A stretch of DNA of 8,849 nt. It comes from Campylobacterales bacterium (GTDB lineage: Bacteria; Campylobacterota; Campylobacteria; Campylobacterales; QNZT01). Numbering within the stretch: the stretch's first letter is position 1; every line of letters begins with the position of its first letter. The notes beneath the pieces are model-generated. The model was not told the DNA's origin, did not search any database, and worked only from the letters and a program-made list of their open reading frames with translations. The stretch covers positions 1-8,849 of the forward strand of contig JALWRO010000152.1 in assembly GCA_027080605.1 (NCBI GenBank), given 5' to 3'. Shown piece after piece: positions 6,784 through 8,849 of this stretch. A program made the translations under genes and the position numbers.

Positions 6784-7836
6784 TTATTTTTTATTATCAT
6801 CATCGTCTGTAACATCTTTCACAGCGTCACTGGTATCGTGTGAAATTGTTTTAGTTGAGTCATTTGCATTGTCTGATACATTTTTGACAGAATCTCTTGA
6901 ATCATTGGAGACTGTTTTAGTTGTATCATCCAGATCGTTGGAAACCTCTTTCACAGCATCACTGGTGTCGTGTGAAATCGTTTTGGTTGAGTCATTTGCA
7001 TTGTCAGATACAGTTTTTACGGAGTCTCTTGTATCATTCGATACTGTCTTAGACGTATCATCGAGATCGTTAGAGATTGTTTTGACAGAATCACTGGTAT
7101 CGTTAGAAATTGTTTTCACAGAATCACTGGTATCATTTGAAATTGTTTTTGTTGAATCATCCAAATCGTTAGAAACTGTTTTAACGGAATCTCTGGTGTC
7201 GTTTGATACAGTTTTTACTGAATCTGTTGTATCATCAGAAACTGTTTTGACAGAATCTCTTGTATCGTTTGATACAGTTTTTACAGAGTCTCTCGAATCG
7301 TTGGAAATTGTCTTGACAGAGTCAGTTGTGTCGTTAGAAACTGTTTTTACGGAATCTCTTGAATCATTGGAAACTGTTTTAATAGAATCTCTTGTGTCAT
7401 GAGATACGTCAACAACGCTGTCTTTTAAATCTTTAGATGCTATTGTAGAACTGTCTTTCAAATCTGTAGAGACATTGGTTACGGAATCTTTTGTATCTTC
7501 CGCCATTTCTACCGCAGAATCTCTTACATCTTTACTGACACTGGTAACACTCTTTTCAGAGCTTCTTACTGTCTCAACTTCACTTGTTTTCAGGTCATCG
7601 GACATTTTAACGCCGGTATCTTTTGCATCATGGCTCACATTGGTTACTGTTCTCTCAGCACTTTTACTGGTCTCTACAGCACCGTCTTTCATAGCTTTGA
7701 CACTATCCTTTGCATCATGGCTCATGGATGTCACAGCATCTTTCATATCCGTAAACATATCTTGAAAACTGAAATCTGCCGACAGTGGCGCCACCATTGC
7801 AATTGTTAATGCACTTGCTAAAACTATTTTTCTCAT
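6784..7836 (-). CDS. Exported acidic protein made of 11-residue repeats (hendecad coiled-coil type)
   Basis: Unknown function. The 350-residue protein has a clear signal peptide (hydrophobic 4-18, cleavage after Ser-Ala at 20) and no haem, metal or enzyme motif. Residues 106-336 are 21 consecutive 11-residue units without a slip, consensus DSVKTVSNDTR, followed by a partial unit and an Asp-rich, Lys-Lys tail; a looser version of the repeat occupies 31-105. Hydrophobic residues at unit positions 3 and 6 with small residues or Leu at position 10 give 3-4-4 spacing, which suits a long right-handed hendecad helix or an LEA group 3-like amphipathic helix. The protein is strongly acidic and has no Cys after the signal peptide. 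ATG at 7836 is chosen because GGAGG precedes it and the signal peptide begins there; an in-frame start at 7881 would add 15 residues and bury the signal peptide. A structural, adhesive, stress-protective or cell-surface role is plausible but unproved. Confidence 0.8.
   Translation of the reverse strand: MRKIVLASALTIAMVAPLSADFSFQDMFTDMKDAVTSMSHDAKDSVKAMKDGAVETSKSAERTVTNVSHDAKDTGVKMSDDLKTSEVETVRSSEKSVTSVSKDVRDSAVEMAEDTKDSVTNVSTDLKDSSTIASKDLKDSVVDVSHDTRDSIKTVSNDSRDSVKTVSNDTTDSVKTISNDSRDSVKTVSNDTRDSVKTVSDDTTDSVKTVSNDTRDSVKTVSNDLDDSTKTISNDTSDSVKTISNDTSDSVKTISNDLDDTSKTVSNDTRDSVKTVSDNANDSTKTISHDTSDAVKEVSNDLDDTTKTVSNDSRDSVKNVSDNANDSTKTISHDTSDAVKDVTDDDDNKK
6796..7521 (-). repeat. 33-bp tandem repeat array inside the coding region, with a 132-bp higher-order duplication
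   Basis: The 11-residue units correspond to a 33-bp tandem array with base differences between units. Four-unit blocks at 6928-7059 and 6796-6927 encode 44-residue segments matching at 37 of 44 positions, including an identical DSTKTISHDTS unit, showing a later block duplication of 132 bp. The array keeps the reading frame throughout. The long antisense open frame across it results from the repeated codon pattern. Confidence 0.85.
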
Positions 7837-7840
7837 AAAT

Positions 7841-7847
7841 AACCTCC
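7841..7847 (-). promoter_or_regulatory. Ribosome binding site deciding the start of the repeat protein
   Basis: The minus strand reads GGAGGTT, a strong Shine-Dalgarno sequence just upstream of ATG 7834-7836. The in-frame upstream start at 7881 has no such site, which is why the shorter 350-residue protein is preferred. Confidence 0.75.
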
Positions 7848-7871
7848 AGGTATAAATTTTATTTATATGAA

Positions 7872-7880
7872 ATTCTACCA
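7872..7880 (-). promoter_or_regulatory. Candidate extended -10 promoter of the repeat-protein gene
   Basis: On the minus strand this reads TGGTAGAAT, a TG-n extended -10 with five of six consensus bases. TTAACT, four of six matches to a -35, lies 16 bases upstream. A start near 7865 gives a leader of about 29 bases. A TGATAG/CTATCA dyad overlaps the -35 region. Confidence 0.4.
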
Positions 7881-7889
7881 CTACTTAGC

Positions 7890-7911
7890 TGATAGTTAAC
7901 TTAATCTATCA
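7890..7911. promoter_or_regulatory. Operator-like dyad TGATAG-N10-CTATCA
   Basis: Six-base arms (7890-7895 and 7906-7911) are perfect inverted repeats one helical turn plus arm length apart, a spacing common for dimeric regulators. It lies in the 187-bp divergent intergenic region between the repeat protein and the second cytochrome. A short dyad like this can arise by chance in AT-rich DNA. Confidence 0.25.
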
Positions 7912-7963
7912 TTTCTACTTATATTTTGAAAATTTTTGCATATATCATAGGTTATAAGTAAAG

Positions 7964-7992
7964 TTGATTTATTAACCTTTTTTGGATAAAAT
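7964..7992 (+). promoter_or_regulatory. Candidate sigma-70 promoter of the second cytochrome/RND adaptor operon
   Basis: TTGATT (7964-7969, four of six) and TAAAAT (7987-7992, five of six) are separated by exactly 17 bases. A start near 7999 leaves a leader of about 25 bases containing the TAAGGA ribosome site at 8012-8017. It would drive both the cytochrome and the adaptor. Confidence 0.45.
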
Positions 7993-8023
7993 ATATTTAT
8001 CAAACATTATATAAGGATTTTTT

Positions 8024-8440
8024 ATGAAAAAACTCGGTCTCGCACTTACGTTGACAAGTACGCTGTTGTTTGCTGATTTTACCACCTATACACAGGCAGA
8101 CAGGATACAGGATATGCAGAAAATGGCTAAAGCTATGGAAACGATTCAAGGCGGTTTTTTCTACAACAACTTCGATATGATCAAAGAGGGAGGTGTTACA
8201 CTCGCTGATACCATCGAACGTGTTGAACCTCCCCTTGAAGAGGTAGAAGAGAAAGATGTCATGACACGTTTTTTGAACAACAAAGTCAAGATGACAAACT
8301 CTATCAAACGAAAAATACGGAAAAAAGTATCCCATATGATCGCAAGTTTCAAAGACGGAGAGGCAAAACGGGCATTGCAGGATTTTACCAAAATTACTGA
8401 AAGCTGTATGGCCTGCCATACGCGTCTGAGAAACTGGTAA
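8024..8440 (+). CDS. Exported class II-type cytochrome c, second paralogue, co-transcribed with an RND adaptor
   Basis: A small periplasmic monohaem cytochrome of the same family as the one at 1617. The 138 residues comprise a short signal peptide (hydrophobic 4-16, cleavage after Phe-Ala near 17), a helical body, and CMACH at 128-132 close to the C-terminus, ending in TRLRNW. The N-terminal RIQDMQKM stretch (27-34) matches that of the first cytochrome and offers Met candidates for a sixth haem ligand. GFFYNN at 44-49 and EPPLE at 68-72 are also shared. TAAGGA at 8012-8017 lies 6 bases before the ATG. The adaptor gene starts 10 bases after the stop, so the two are almost certainly one transcript. 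A role in supplying or sensing electrons for the export function is only suggested by this linkage. Confidence 0.85.
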   Translation: MKKLGLALTLTSTLLFADFTTYTQADRIQDMQKMAKAMETIQGGFFYNNFDMIKEGGVTLADTIERVEPPLEEVEEKDVMTRFLNNKVKMTNSIKRKIRKKVSHMIASFKDGEAKRALQDFTKITESCMACHTRLRNW

Positions 8441-8450
8441 GTCAGAAGAG

Positions 8451-8849
8451 ATGATCAACAGAAAAAAAGTTATTTTAGCAGCGCTGTTATGCGCTTCACT
8501 GGCACAGGCGACCGAACTGATACTGCCCGGAACCGTCATTTCAAACGGTCAAAAGATGATCGGAAGCCGGTTTATGGGTTATGTAAAACATGTTTATGTC
8601 CGACTTGGTCAAAAAGTAAAACGTGAGCAGGATCTCTATGAGATGGAGTCTGCGGAGTTCGATATACTCAAATCCCAGGCTGATTTGATGGTTGAACAGT
8701 CGCAGACAGTTCTGGACTTCTGGAAACGACGTCTTCGTATTCTCAATGATAAAAGAAAACGACTCAAAAAAAGAAGTAAGATGAACGGGATGTTCGGGGA
8801 TCTTGACGATCTCGAAGAGCAGGCGGAAAATGCCAGAACGATGCTTGAA
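8451..8849 (+). CDS. RND-type efflux periplasmic adaptor (membrane fusion protein), N-terminal part
   Basis: The gene is cut by the window end; 133 residues are visible and the frame stays open. A signal peptide (hydrophobic 7-18, cleavage after Gln-Ala at 20) is followed by TELILPGTV and a lipoyl/biotinyl-like half-motif: GYVKHVYVRLGQKVKREQ, then L, then ESAEFDILKSQADL. A basic coiled-coil stretch (about 76-133) follows and would be the first arm of the alpha-helical hairpin that contacts the outer-membrane channel. This is the standard order of HlyD/AcrA-type adaptors, which bridge an inner-membrane RND pump and a TolC-like channel; both would be expected to the right. LLC at 12-14 is not a good lipobox, so it is probably soluble rather than a lipoprotein. 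AGAAGAG directly abuts the ATG, a poor ribosome site, so translation is probably coupled to the cytochrome gene. An in-frame stop at 8427 excludes an earlier start. Confidence 0.85.
   Translation, partial: MINRKKVILAALLCASLAQATELILPGTVISNGQKMIGSRFMGYVKHVYVRLGQKVKREQDLYEMESAEFDILKSQADLMVEQSQTVLDFWKRRLRILNDKRKRLKKRSKMNGMFGDLDDLEEQAENARTMLE

Noticed and set aside
6869..7402. 177-residue plus-strand open frame across the repeat array
   Set aside because: It is antisense to the 33-bp array and remains open only because the same codons recur. It has no ribosome site and no signal peptide, while the minus-strand frame has both.
6796..7521. Regular repeats that might suggest a CRISPR array
   Set aside because: The 33-bp units are contiguous with no unique spacers and encode a continuous repeated protein.
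7867..7899. Ten-codon plus-strand frame in the divergent intergenic region
   Set aside because: It has no ribosome site, overlaps the likely minus-strand promoter, and is too short to support.
8451..8510. Lipoprotein signal in the RND adaptor
   Set aside because: The Cys is preceded by ALL, which lacks the small residue needed at the lipobox -1 position, and a good signal peptidase I site (LAQA) follows.
8000..8539. 179-residue minus-strand open frame over the second cytochrome
   Set aside because: It overlaps the cytochrome, its promoter and the adaptor start, all well supported on the plus strand.

Overview
The window reads as chromosomal DNA from a Campylobacterota (Epsilonproteobacteria) relative, probably a free-living sulfur- or hydrogen-oxidising type such as Sulfurimonas, Sulfurovum or Sulfuricurvum. 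This is an inference from AT-rich intergenic DNA, extended -10 promoters with little or no -35 box, short prepilin leaders, and many exported proteins including small c-type cytochromes. No rRNA, tRNA or marker gene fixes the taxon. Nearly every gene product is predicted to act in the cell envelope.

Layout, left to right: (1) gspG, the major pseudopilin of a type II secretion system, on +. (2) A convergent minus-strand gene for a protein whose N-terminus looks like a Mur ligase N-terminal domain but which lacks an ATP-binding loop. (3) A small exported class II-type cytochrome c (CxxCH near the C-terminus) on +, transcribed divergently from gene 2. (4) Three minus-strand genes, each with its own likely promoter: a FadL/OmpP1 outer-membrane transporter, a 1064-residue exported protein with two tandem DUF302-like modules plus a third C-terminal module, and an exported acidic protein built from 21 in-register 11-residue repeats. 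(5) On +, a second cytochrome paralogous to the first, followed after 10 bp by the start of an RND-type periplasmic adaptor (membrane fusion protein) that runs off the window.

The two cytochromes are close paralogues and bracket the three-gene envelope block. The second is tightly coupled to an efflux adaptor. One possible reading is a locus for handling a hydrophobic or toxic compound: FadL as outer-membrane entry, the DUF302-like protein as periplasmic partner, cytochrome plus RND pump for redox and export. The genes between the cytochromes seem to be separately transcribed, so the functional link is only a hypothesis.

Noncoding DNA is short (no gap over 190 bp) but structured. It holds an intrinsic terminator after the repeat-protein gene, a 60-bp imperfect palindrome covering the likely promoter of the 1064-residue gene, a hairpin with a UNCG-type tetraloop after that gene, a perfect 13-bp hairpin between the first cytochrome and fadL, and several extended -10 promoters.
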